From the NCBI RefSeq assembly GCF_049340185.1, contig NZ_JBMPPC010000002.1, forward strand, positions 124,001 through 188,000: DNA of 64,000 bases, read 5' to 3'. Numbering within the stretch: the first letter of the stretch is position 1; every line of letters begins with the position of its first letter. The translations under genes were made by a program, and so were the position numbers. Positions 25,057-32,397 of the stretch are shown here, in pieces. The DNA is from Undibacterium sp049340185 (GTDB lineage: Bacteria > Pseudomonadota > Gammaproteobacteria > Burkholderiales > Burkholderiaceae_D). The notes under the pieces are model-generated. The model did no database searches and had not been told where the DNA came from. It saw only the letters and a program-made list of their open reading frames with translations.

Positions 25057-26360
25057 TGTTCTTTTCCGACATTGTATTTGCCGGCAACGGTAATGTGACC
25101 CAGCAAGGCAGTGGTGGCTGGCTGGGCTCAGCCCTTGGTGGCGGCTGGGGCATTCGTGCCGATTCCGGCGCCGTGGTAACGCCCCAGACCGCGCTCGCAC
25201 TCACTGCCGTTCAGCGAGCCGTGACCATCCTGGCTGAAGCGGTGGCGCAACTGCCGGTGAATTTTTACCAGACCACGCCGGACGATGGCCGCACGCTGGT
25301 CAGGGATCATCCTGCCTATGCGTTATTGCGCGTAGCACCGAACGCGTTCCAGACACCGTTCCAGTTCAACGAATTCAAGCAGCTGTCGCTGGGACTGCGC
25401 GGCAACGCATTCGCGCTGAAATTCTATGATCGCGGTGGTCGGGTCAACAGTCTCTATCCGCTCAACGCCGACCGCGTACAGGTGATGGTGAGTCCGGTCG
25501 ACCGCATGCCTTACTACCGGATCCTGCGCATGCCGGACGGCATCGAGGGAATTTTCCCCTTGCGCGACATCCACCATGTGCGCTGGATCTCGGACAACGC
25601 CTATACCGGTATCTCGCCGGTATCGCTTCATCGCGACGCCATCGGCGTGGCGCTAAGCACCGAGCGCCATACCGGCAAGATGTTCGGCAACGGCACGCAT
25701 CTGTCGGGCGTGATCACGCGTCCGGCCACCGCGCCGGCGATCAAGGATCCCGCCGGCATCGAGCGGATCACGACCGAATGGGCCGCGAAATATGCCGGCA
25801 CGGACAACGCCGGCCGGGTGGCACTGCTGCAGGAAGGCATGGACTTCAAGCCGCTGTCGATGAGCAATGAGGATGCCCAGCTGATCGCAGCGCGCCAGTA
25901 CGGCGTGCGCGACATCGCCCGCATTTACGGCATCCCGGCGCACATGCTGGGCGACCTCGACCGTGCAACCCACTCGAATATCGAACAGCAATCGCTGGAG
26001 TTCGTGATCTACACGCTGATGCCGTGGCTGAAGCGCCATGAGGAGGCAATGGAGCGGGATTTCCTCTCTGATGAAGAACGACTGGGAGGAATGATTATCC
26101 AGTTCAGCGTCGCCGGCCTGCTGCGCGGCGACATCACGTCGCGTTACGCGGCCTACGCCCAGGCACGCCAGTGGGGCTGGATGTCGATCAACGACATCCG
26201 CCGCATGGAGAACCTGCCGCCGGTTGCCGGCGGCGATATTTACCTGCAGCCGCTGAACATGACCGACGCACGGACGCCGCAACCGGGTATTCCGCCGGCC
26301 GGTCAACCTGCGCGCGCCACCGACAAACAGATTGCCGCAATCGAGGCCCTGCTCTCATGA
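25056..26360 (+). CDS. Portal protein, HK97 family
   Basis: The 434-residue protein carries the HK97-portal pattern: ALTAVQRAVTILAEAVAQLP near the N-terminus, KQLSLGLRGNAFA, the stem region DIARIYGIPAHMLGDL, and NIEQQSLEFVIYTLMPWL. The start at 25056 overlaps the preceding stop. The dodecameric portal is the DNA entry channel and the docking site for the terminase and connector. The C-terminus overlaps the protease gene by 4 bp. Confidence 0.93.
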   Translation: MFFSDIVFAGNGNVTQQGSGGWLGSALGGGWGIRADSGAVVTPQTALALTAVQRAVTILAEAVAQLPVNFYQTTPDDGRTLVRDHPAYALLRVAPNAFQTPFQFNEFKQLSLGLRGNAFALKFYDRGGRVNSLYPLNADRVQVMVSPVDRMPYYRILRMPDGIEGIFPLRDIHHVRWISDNAYTGISPVSLHRDAIGVALSTERHTGKMFGNGTHLSGVITRPATAPAIKDPAGIERITTEWAAKYAGTDNAGRVALLQEGMDFKPLSMSNEDAQLIAARQYGVRDIARIYGIPAHMLGDLDRATHSNIEQQSLEFVIYTLMPWLKRHEEAMERDFLSDEERLGGMIIQFSVAGLLRGDITSRYAAYAQARQWGWMSINDIRRMENLPPVAGGDIYLQPLNMTDARTPQPGIPPAGQPARATDKQIAAIEALLS

Positions 26361-27349
26361 ATCGTGCTTATTTGTCCACTTATTCGTCCACTTACTCCCC
26401 TATGTATCCGCATCTTATCTCCCAGATTTTTAACCGGGCGCACATGATGACGCCCGAACTGATGGCGCTGGCCGTCGAACTCGCCCGGTCGCACCTGTTT
26501 TCCGACGCGTCGGCTGCGACGCTACCGCAGACTGCCATGCAAGGCGCCGGCCCCGATGATGAAGACGATGGGGAAGACGACGACACCGCTTCCGGCATCG
26601 CAATGATATCAATTGCCGGTCCGCTGGTGCCGCGCACCGGCAACCTGAAACTGTGCCAGCAGATGACCGCCTATGAATCGGTAGCAGCACAGGTCAATGC
26701 GGCGCTGTCCGATCCCGATGTTGCCCACATCGTGTTCGACATCGACAGTCCCGGCGGCGCTGCAACCGGCGCATTTGAGCTGGCTGACCAGATCCGCGCC
26801 GCTGGCCAGATCAAACCGACCACCGCGATCGTTCATTTCAGCGCAATGAGCGGCGCCTACCTGCTCGCTGCCGCCTGCAACGACATCAGCGTCAGCCAGT
26901 CCAGCGGGGTCGGTTCGATTGGCGTGATCGCGCAGCACATGGATGTCTCGAAGATGAACGAGGCGATGGGCATCAAGATCACTGCAGTGTATTGCGGCGA
27001 CATGAAGAACAACCTCACACCCAACGAACCGCTCACCGAGGGCTCGCTCCAGCAGTTGACCCAGATGGTGAACAGAAGCTACCAGCAATTCACCGGCGCG
27101 GTCGCGCAGTTTCGTGCCATGCCCCAGCAGCAGGTTATCGATACGCAGGCAGCACTTTATTTCGGGCAGGAAGCCGTTGACGCTGGTCTCGCCGACCGTC
27201 TGGAAACGCCACAGGAAGCGATTGATCGCATCGCGTCCGGTATCGCAGACACGCGGGCGGTGCAAACGCAGCAGTCCTTCCGCATGCAGATGCAGCGTCA
27301 GGCACTGCACCTAAGAGCAAGCGCAATGAATCTGCAGGTTCACATGTAG
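26357..27349 (+). CDS. S49/SppA-like prohead protease
   Basis: The 330-residue protein has the S49 core: HIVFDIDSPGGAATGAFELAD, nucleophile serine in SAMSGAYLLAAACN, VGSIGVIAQH, and a likely catalytic lysine in CGDMKNNLTP. The ATG at 26357 overlaps the portal stop. In this group the protease removes the N-terminal delta region of the capsid protein during maturation. An acidic low-complexity stretch (about residues 60-75) precedes the catalytic domain. Confidence 0.9.
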   Translation: MNRAYLSTYSSTYSPMYPHLISQIFNRAHMMTPELMALAVELARSHLFSDASAATLPQTAMQGAGPDDEDDGEDDDTASGIAMISIAGPLVPRTGNLKLCQQMTAYESVAAQVNAALSDPDVAHIVFDIDSPGGAATGAFELADQIRAAGQIKPTTAIVHFSAMSGAYLLAAACNDISVSQSSGVGSIGVIAQHMDVSKMNEAMGIKITAVYCGDMKNNLTPNEPLTEGSLQQLTQMVNRSYQQFTGAVAQFRAMPQQQVIDTQAALYFGQEAVDAGLADRLETPQEAIDRIASGIADTRAVQTQQSFRMQMQRQALHLRASAMNLQVHM

Positions 27350-27448
27350 CCCGCTGACCTGAACACCGGAGCGCCATCAAGTCTTCCGGTTTGACGGTTT
27401 CCATTTACCCGATTTCGCCATGACCGCGTTCGCGTGTCAGGCATTCCC

Positions 27449-27484
27449 AACCCGCTCTGGCGCAAGCCCCGGCGGGTTTTTTAT
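27449..27484 (+). terminator. Rho-independent terminator before the capsid gene
   Basis: The stem AACCCGC with GCGGGTT encloses a 16-nt loop and is followed by TTTT. It probably tunes the dose of portal and protease against capsid protein, which needs a promoter or read-through. Confidence 0.65.
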
Positions 27485-27500
27485 TTCCAACGGAGTCCCG

Positions 27501-28910
27501 ATGAGTATCCAGAAACTGAAACGCGAACGCACCCAATTGAACACCCGAGTGCAGGAGCTTGCCGTGCAGGCGCAAACCACGCTATTGTCCGAGGCAGAAA
27601 CCACTGAATTTTCCGAACTGGAAGCACGGTTCACGGCGCTTTCCGCGCAGATCGATACCCTCGATCGTGCAGAACGCATCGCCATGGCGTCGGCCGTCCC
27701 GGTCGACAGCGTCGAAACCGGCAAGCAGGCGCAGGCCGAAGCCACAGCACTGGCCTCCGGCCTGGCAAATCAGGTTGGTTTAGCTGGAAGCGGTCAGTAT
27801 TTTGCGCGACCAAAGGATCACGTAGCACAAACCGCCCACAACATGAGCGTGTTCTCCGGGATCGTCGCTGCTCTCAAGCATTCTCCCGGCAATCTGGTCG
27901 CGGGCGCAGAGTTTGCGCGCAAGACAATGATGACCAACGGTGTCGGCGATGGCGTCGCCATGGCACTTTCCTCCGTGAACGCCTCGGGCGGCGCGGTGCT
28001 GATCCCGTCAGTGCTGGCGCAAACTGTGATCGAGCGTCTCGTCCCGAACGCCGTCGTGCGCGGCATGGGGCCGCTGTCGCTGCCGCTCAACAATGGCAAC
28101 CTGACCATGCCTCGTCTTGCTGGCGGCGCGGTGGCCGGTTACATCGGACGCGACGCCGATGCCCCAGTGTCGCAACAGAGCTTCGACGATGTGCAACTGG
28201 TCGCCAAGAAACTGGCCTGCCTGGTGCCAATTGGCAATGACCTGATCCGCTTTGCCGGCATCGATACCCGTGTCGATGCGCTGATTGTCGAGGACACCGC
28301 ATTTTCCATGGCCAACGCCGAAGACGTGGCCTTCATTCGCGGCGACGGCACCAACAGCACGCCGAAGGGCTTGCGCAACTGGTGCCTCGCGCAGAACGTG
28401 CTCAAGGCAACGCCGACTGCAGCACTTACCGGACAGGAACTGGTGCAAGCCATCATGCTTGATGCCGGACGCTGCGTGCTGGCGCTGCGCCGCGCCAATA
28501 TCCGCCTGCGCAAGCCGGGTTGGCTGATGCATCCGGATAGCATGCAGTTCCTCGGTGATTTGTTGACCACGACCGGCAACAAGGTGTTTCCTGAAATTGC
28601 CGATGGCATGTTCCGTGGCTTCCCGATCGGCATCACGACTGAGATCCCGACCAATCTGTCCTCGTCCGGGGCCACCGGCAACGGCAGTGAACTGTACTTC
28701 GTCGATTTCGCCGAAATGGTGATCGGCGAATCGATGAATCTGTCCGTTGCGATCTCGATGGACGCCACCTATACGGATCCGGCAACCGGCAATCCGGTGT
28801 CCGCGTTCCAGCGCGACCTGACGCTGATCCGCATCATCACCGAGAACGACTTCGGGCCACGACATGCCGAGGCAATTGCCGTCCTGGATGGCGTGACCTG
28901 GTACCGCTAA
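27501..28910 (+). CDS. Major capsid protein, HK97 fold
   Basis: The ATG at 27501 has CGGAG upstream. The 469-residue protein starts with a helical coiled-coil delta/scaffold region (about residues 1-105), followed by the HK97 fold. The fold includes GGAVLIPSVLAQTVIERL, LTMPRLAGGAVAGYIGRDAD, ACLVPIGNDLI, and the C-terminal domain with RRANIRLRKPGWLMHPDSM. The delta region is expected to be cut off by the S49 protease encoded just upstream. Confidence 0.93.
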   Translation: MSIQKLKRERTQLNTRVQELAVQAQTTLLSEAETTEFSELEARFTALSAQIDTLDRAERIAMASAVPVDSVETGKQAQAEATALASGLANQVGLAGSGQYFARPKDHVAQTAHNMSVFSGIVAALKHSPGNLVAGAEFARKTMMTNGVGDGVAMALSSVNASGGAVLIPSVLAQTVIERLVPNAVVRGMGPLSLPLNNGNLTMPRLAGGAVAGYIGRDADAPVSQQSFDDVQLVAKKLACLVPIGNDLIRFAGIDTRVDALIVEDTAFSMANAEDVAFIRGDGTNSTPKGLRNWCLAQNVLKATPTAALTGQELVQAIMLDAGRCVLALRRANIRLRKPGWLMHPDSMQFLGDLLTTTGNKVFPEIADGMFRGFPIGITTEIPTNLSSSGATGNGSELYFVDFAEMVIGESMNLSVAISMDATYTDPATGNPVSAFQRDLTLIRIITENDFGPRHAEAIAVLDGVTWYR

Positions 28911-28920
28911 TCACCCTTCC

Positions 28921-28947
28921 ATGCGCGGACTTCCCAGGCCCGCGCAT
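28921..28947 (+). terminator. Hairpin after the capsid gene
   Basis: ATGCGCGG pairs with CCGCGCAT around an 11-nt loop, and only a weak T-rich stretch follows. It may stabilise capsid mRNA or terminate partially. Confidence 0.45.
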
Positions 28948-28970
28948 TCGCTCATTCAGAAGACTGGCCC

Positions 28971-29183
28971 ATGAAATCCATCAAATTCAAGAGACACTAC
29001 CGCTGCTATAACCCCGGTGAGACCGCACATTTCAGCATCGACATTGCAGACAAGCTGATCACGGCGGGTGTCGCCGATGAGGTGTCTGCGACTGCCAATA
29101 TCGCATCGGGAGCGGACGAAGAGCAGTCCGGCAAGGTGATCCGGAAAGCGCAACCAAAGGCAGCCAATGCTCAACCGGACTGA
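28971..29183 (+). CDS. Small head-region protein
   Basis: The 70-residue protein resembles short phage proteins found after the capsid gene. It has a KHYRCYNPGETAHF-like N-terminal beta part (here KRHYRCYNPGETAHFS), then LITAGVADEV, and a disordered Ala/Lys tail. It overlaps the connector gene by 17 bp. The function is unknown, possibly head completion. Confidence 0.65.
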   Translation: MKSIKFKRHYRCYNPGETAHFSIDIADKLITAGVADEVSATANIASGADEEQSGKVIRKAQPKAANAQPD

Positions 29184-29745
29184 CATCCCGGTTCCGGCGC
29201 TCACGCTCGACGACGCCAGGCTGCAGGTTCGCCTGACCGCCGACGAGCATGAATACGATGCGGACCTGACGGCACTGATCAACGACGTGCAGTCGATGGC
29301 CGAATCGGAATTGCGCTGCGGCCTGACCGACACCAGCTATCGTGAAACCCTGTCGGGATTCCCGACTTCGCGTTGGTATCTGAATCGCGGCCGTGTAAAG
29401 TCGATCGCGTCGATCCAGTATTTCGACACTGCCAACTTCCTGCAGACGCTCACCGCTTACACGTTGGCGGAATCGTGCGGACTCGCAATCATCTCTCCGG
29501 GAGCTGGAATCGATAAATTTCCTGACGTCACCACGCGCCCCGATGCGGTCACCGTTGAATACCTCTCGGGGTTTGGCAAGCCGTCCGATGTTCCGGACAG
29601 TATCAAGCGCTGGATGAAGCTGCAGATCGGCAACTGGTTCGCCAACCGCGACGCGGCAAGCGAGGTATCAAGCAAGCATGCGCTGGTTACAAACCCGTTC
29701 CTCGACGGCCTGATCGCGGAATATCGCGTGCGGACCTATGTATGA
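29167..29745 (+). CDS. Head-tail connector, HK97 gp6-like
   Basis: The 192-residue helical protein has the gp6 pattern: LTLDDARLQVRLTADEHEYDADL, LINDVQSMAESEL, then VEYLSGFGKPSDVPDSIKRW and a long helix (MKLQIGNWFANRDAA). It forms the ring beneath the portal through which DNA leaves. It overlaps the closure-protein gene by 4 bp. Confidence 0.85.
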   Translation: MLNRTDIPVPALTLDDARLQVRLTADEHEYDADLTALINDVQSMAESELRCGLTDTSYRETLSGFPTSRWYLNRGRVKSIASIQYFDTANFLQTLTAYTLAESCGLAIISPGAGIDKFPDVTTRPDAVTVEYLSGFGKPSDVPDSIKRWMKLQIGNWFANRDAASEVSSKHALVTNPFLDGLIAEYRVRTYV

Positions 29746-30074
29746 CCCTGCAGTCCGGAAGTCTCAATCGGCTGGTGACCATACAACGCAAATCCGGCGA
29801 CAAGGATGGCCTCGGCCAGTCCGCTCCCGTTTGGGTCGACTTTGCGCTGGTGTGGGCGAATATCCGCATGCTCTCCGGCAAGGAGTACATGGCCGGACAG
29901 GTTGAGGTGAGCAAGGCGATTGCCAGCATCCGCATCCGGTACCGCGAGGATGTTACTGCGGCCATGCGCGTGGTGTATCGCGGCGCAACCTACAACATCG
30001 CCGCGGTACTGCCCGACACGCAGGGCCGCGAGTATGTGGATCTGGCGGTTGCGATTGGAGCCAATCGTGGCTGA
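29742..30074 (+). CDS. Head closure protein (SPP1 gp16 / Phage_H_T_join family)
   Basis: The 110-residue beta-barrel protein has the family markers GSLNRLVTIQRKSG, WVDFALVWANI and IRIRYREDV. It plugs the connector after DNA filling. It overlaps neighbours by 4-8 bp within the connector cluster. Confidence 0.85.
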   Translation: MTLQSGSLNRLVTIQRKSGDKDGLGQSAPVWVDFALVWANIRMLSGKEYMAGQVEVSKAIASIRIRYREDVTAAMRVVYRGATYNIAAVLPDTQGREYVDLAVAIGANRG

Positions 30075-30459
30075 CGCTGCGCAGGTTACCGGGCTGGACG
30101 ATTTTGCCGCGAGCGTCGACGCCCTGCATAACGCATTGCGTGCTGCGTTACCGGACATTGTCGTGGACGGCGCAGCAATCATCGAAGCAGAAATCCGGGC
30201 GCGGGCGCCAGTGCGGACCGGCAACCTTGCCAGTGCGATCGACACCATCGAGACCCATGGCATCGACACTGCCTCGGCGATCGTGCAGATCGACGACAGC
30301 GCGCAAGGCCAGCAGGAGCACTACGCGATATTTGAGGAATTCGGCACGTCAAAGCAACCGGCGCGGCCTTTCTTCCGTCCTGGCGTCCAGGCGGCAGCAC
30401 CCCGGGCGCAGGAAATGATGGTCGAGCGTATCGCATCCATTATCGGGGATGCCCAGTGA
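30067..30459 (+). CDS. HK97 gp10-like tail completion protein
   Basis: A GTG start at 30067 overlaps the preceding stop. The 130-residue protein shows gp10 features: IEAEIRARAPVRTGNLASAI near the centre, HYAIFEEFGTSKQPARPFFRPG near the end. It acts at the head-tail junction or in tail completion. It overlaps the next gene by 4 bp. Confidence 0.85.
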   Translation: MADAAQVTGLDDFAASVDALHNALRAALPDIVVDGAAIIEAEIRARAPVRTGNLASAIDTIETHGIDTASAIVQIDDSAQGQQEHYAIFEEFGTSKQPARPFFRPGVQAAAPRAQEMMVERIASIIGDAQ

Positions 30460-30815
30460 GCGTCGAAGCGGCAATCTTCCAGACGCTGAGCGCCTGGCCG
30501 GCGCTCGTCGGCGTCGTGATCAGTGCGGATCGCGTGGAGGAAACCGATGCGCCGCCGTATGTCATTTTTCAGAAGATTACCGGCATGCGTGTCCATTCCC
30601 TGCAAGGAGATAGTGGCCTCGCCAATCCGCATTTCCAGATCGACGTGTATGCAGAAACACGGGCCATCGCCATCGTGCTGCGCGACGAGGTCAGGAAAGC
30701 GATGCTGTCAAATCCTGATCTTGGCGCGGTTCACATCGCGGAAGGCGCCGCATACGAAGTCGACACCAAGCTGTTCCGCGAGCGCACCGATTTTTCGCTC
30801 TGGTTTTACGACTGA
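30456..30815 (+). CDS. Tail terminator-like protein (DUF3168)
   Basis: The 119-residue protein starts with GTG. Its DUF3168 signature runs from an N-terminal helix (EAAIFQTLSAWPALVG) through YVIFQKITGM and NPHFQIDVYAETRAIAIVL to a final strand FRERTDFSLWFY. Such proteins cap the tail tube and join it to the head. The gene is followed by a terminator hairpin. Confidence 0.83.
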   Translation: MSVEAAIFQTLSAWPALVGVVISADRVEETDAPPYVIFQKITGMRVHSLQGDSGLANPHFQIDVYAETRAIAIVLRDEVRKAMLSNPDLGAVHIAEGAAYEVDTKLFRERTDFSLWFYD

Positions 30816-30835
30816 ACATTCCATTTTCTACCGAT

Positions 30836-30857
30836 GGCCGCCTGCGGGCGGCCTTTT
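30836..30857 (+). terminator. Terminator hairpin before the tail tube gene
   Basis: GGCCGCC pairs with GGGCGGCC around TGC and is followed by TTTT. It probably attenuates transcription between head-completion and tail genes. Confidence 0.7.
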
Positions 30858-30874
30858 CATTTTAGGAGCCATTT

Positions 30875-31294
30875 ATGACCAATGCCATCCGCAGTCAGGG
30901 CACCCGGCTGCAACACGGTACGGGGGCCGGCCCGGTCGTCTTCGCCGACATTGAGGAATGCACCGATATACAGCTCGGCGGCGTCAGTGTCGCCGTGGTG
31001 GATGTCACACACCTGCTGTCCGACGGCAAGGAATCGGTACCGGGCCTGCTCGACCCCGGCACGATTACGCTGACCTGCAACTACACGGGCGGGGCGGTGC
31101 AGAAGGCGCTGTACGCCGACGTACTGGCGGGACGGACATCTCCCTACCAGCTGATACTCGGTGGCTCGGCGACACCGATCACGATCAGCTTCAACGCCTA
31201 CGTCACCAAGTACGACGGACCGACCGCAAAGGTGGATGGCAAGCTGGATCTCGCCATCAGCCTGAAGATCACAGGCGTAACCACCACCGTATGA
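30875..31294 (+). CDS. Tail tube protein (lambda gpV-like)
   Basis: The 139-residue beta-sandwich protein has the TTP pattern: GTRLQHGTG, LLDPGTITLTCNYTGGA, ISFNAYVTKYDGPTAKVDGKLDLAISLKITG (final strands). A good AGGAG precedes the ATG. Stacked hexamers form the tail tube around the tape measure protein. It lies directly before the chaperone genes, as in lambda. Confidence 0.87.
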   Translation: MTNAIRSQGTRLQHGTGAGPVVFADIEECTDIQLGGVSVAVVDVTHLLSDGKESVPGLLDPGTITLTCNYTGGAVQKALYADVLAGRTSPYQLILGGSATPITISFNAYVTKYDGPTAKVDGKLDLAISLKITGVTTTV

Positions 31295-31318
31295 ATTTGA
31301 TAGACAAGCTGAGGAAAC

Positions 31319-31651
31319 ATGACAAACAGATTTGATAAAGCCGCATTGCTGGCTGCGCTGCAACCAAAAATCACCACGCTGGACATCGACGGCTTCGGTG
31401 AAGTGGGCATCATGCAATTAAGCGTCACCGAAGTGGAAGGTCTGCGCTCGGCGCTCAAACAGGATGACAGGACAGATCAGTTTGGTCTCTCCATGGTCAT
31501 GCTTTCGGTGGTGGACAGCGACCGGCAACGGGTCTTCACGGACGACGATCTATCGGCACTAAAATCTGCCAGCAACGCTGTCATGGATGTGCTGGTTGGC
31601 AAGACGCTGGAAGTGAACGGGTTCAAGAAGGTCACCGACACAAAAAACTAA
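31319..31651 (+). CDS. Tail assembly chaperone, gpG-like
   Basis: The 110-residue protein has GAGG before the ATG. Its gpG-like layout is a beta region (ITTLDIDGFGEVGIMQLSVTEVEG is typical) and a helical end. The last codons ACA AAA AAC TAA contain the slippery heptamer A AAA AAC just before the stop. A -1 shift there extends the protein into the next frame, giving a gpGT-type fusion of about 240 residues. The chaperone keeps the tape measure protein soluble until the tube polymerises. Confidence 0.85.
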   Translation: MTNRFDKAALLAALQPKITTLDIDGFGEVGIMQLSVTEVEGLRSALKQDDRTDQFGLSMVMLSVVDSDRQRVFTDDDLSALKSASNAVMDVLVGKTLEVNGFKKVTDTKN

Positions 31652-31692
31652 GAGACAGCCCGGATCGCCGCTTCCGATGCAGACTGGCGATC
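31642..31692 (+). promoter_or_regulatory. Programmed -1 frameshift site (A AAA AAC plus stem-loop)
   Basis: The heptamer A AAA AAC (31642-31648) is in the correct phase for the gpG frame and abuts its TAA stop. After a 14-nt spacer, GATCGCC (31663-31669) can pair with GGCGATC (31686-31692). The -1 frame is open from 31648 to the stop at 32040. Confidence 0.75.
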
Positions 31693-32040
31693 ACTCTTGG
31701 CAAGTTGCCGGGCGAAATCGATGCCATGCCTTACGCCGATTACCTCGAATTGCAGGAATTTTATGCCATTGAGCCATGGGGTGTTTCCGTGCAGGATGCG
31801 ATGCAGGCGCATCTTGCGTCGGTCCTGGCGAATGTGAACCGTGACAGCAGGCAACATCCGGAACCGTACAAACTAAGCGATTTCCTCCTTTACCACGCGC
31901 CGCCGCAGGAAGACCATGTCAGCGAACCTGACCATCCACGCGTTCAGGGCTTGACAGCACACCAATGGAAGATGTTATTGTTTTTCCAGGCACTACAAGC
32001 AAAACAGGAAAGGGAGAAGGCATTTGAGCAAACGAACTAA
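31648..32040 (+). CDS. gpT-like extension of the tail chaperone (made by -1 frameshift)
   Basis: The frame has no good start of its own but is continuous with the gpG-like frame after a -1 slip. It adds about 130 residues. The gpT signature is RCRLAITLGKLPGEIDAMPY, then DYLELQEFYAIEPWG, as in DUF4035/gpT-like domains. The C-terminal part (HQWKMLLFFQALQAKQE) is helical. In lambda the GT fusion binds the tape measure protein. The end overlaps the next small membrane protein gene. Confidence 0.8.
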   Translation, partial: LRDSPDRRFRCRLAITLGKLPGEIDAMPYADYLELQEFYAIEPWGVSVQDAMQAHLASVLANVNRDSRQHPEPYKLSDFLLYHAPPQEDHVSEPDHPRVQGLTAHQWKMLLFFQALQAKQEREKAFEQTN

Positions 32041-32332
32041 GGGTTTTTTGATTGCGCTGGCAATTGCCGCAGGCATTGCCGCGATTTTTGGCAATGGCGG
32101 TGGCGCATTTTCTGTGAAGCTGGCTCTGCTGGCATTCCTTGTCTGGCTGGGCTGGGGCGCATTTGTGCTGCTCTGGCGGCTTCTCCGTCCGGTACGCAAC
32201 GTCGTCATGCCTGCCGCCGACGAGACACTCAGAAATGTCGGTTTTGGCAAAATCGCCGATGCCGGTCAACGTTTCAATAGCCAGATCGACAAGGCGACGG
32301 TCCAGGAGCCCGGCAACAAGCAGAACCCCTGA
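32024..32332 (+). CDS. Small membrane protein before the tape measure gene
   Basis: A TTG start with AGAAGG upstream overlaps the chaperone stop. The 102-residue protein has two hydrophobic segments (GFLIALAIAAGIAAIF and LALLAFLVWLGWGAFVLLW) and a soluble polar tail. I recognise no family. The place between chaperone and tape measure suggests a moron or an exclusion-type function, which is inference. Confidence 0.6.
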   Translation: MSKRTKGFLIALAIAAGIAAIFGNGGGAFSVKLALLAFLVWLGWGAFVLLWRLLRPVRNVVMPAADETLRNVGFGKIADAGQRFNSQIDKATVQEPGNKQNP

Positions 32333-32355
32333 AAGAATAGAACCCGTTTCACTCA

Positions 32356-32385
32356 AGCCGCCCGACGCAAGTCCGGCGGCTTTTT
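32356..32385 (+). terminator. Terminator before the tape measure gene
   Basis: AGCCGCC pairs with GGCGGC(T) around a 12-nt loop and is followed by TTTTT. Like the other intra-late hairpins, it probably sets relative expression. Confidence 0.68.
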
Positions 32386-32397
32386 AATTGGACAGAC

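Noticed and set aside
31291..31335. Short leader-like frame before the gpG-like gene
   Set aside because: Only 14 codons, overlapping the start of the chaperone gene, and it lacks a separate ribosome site.
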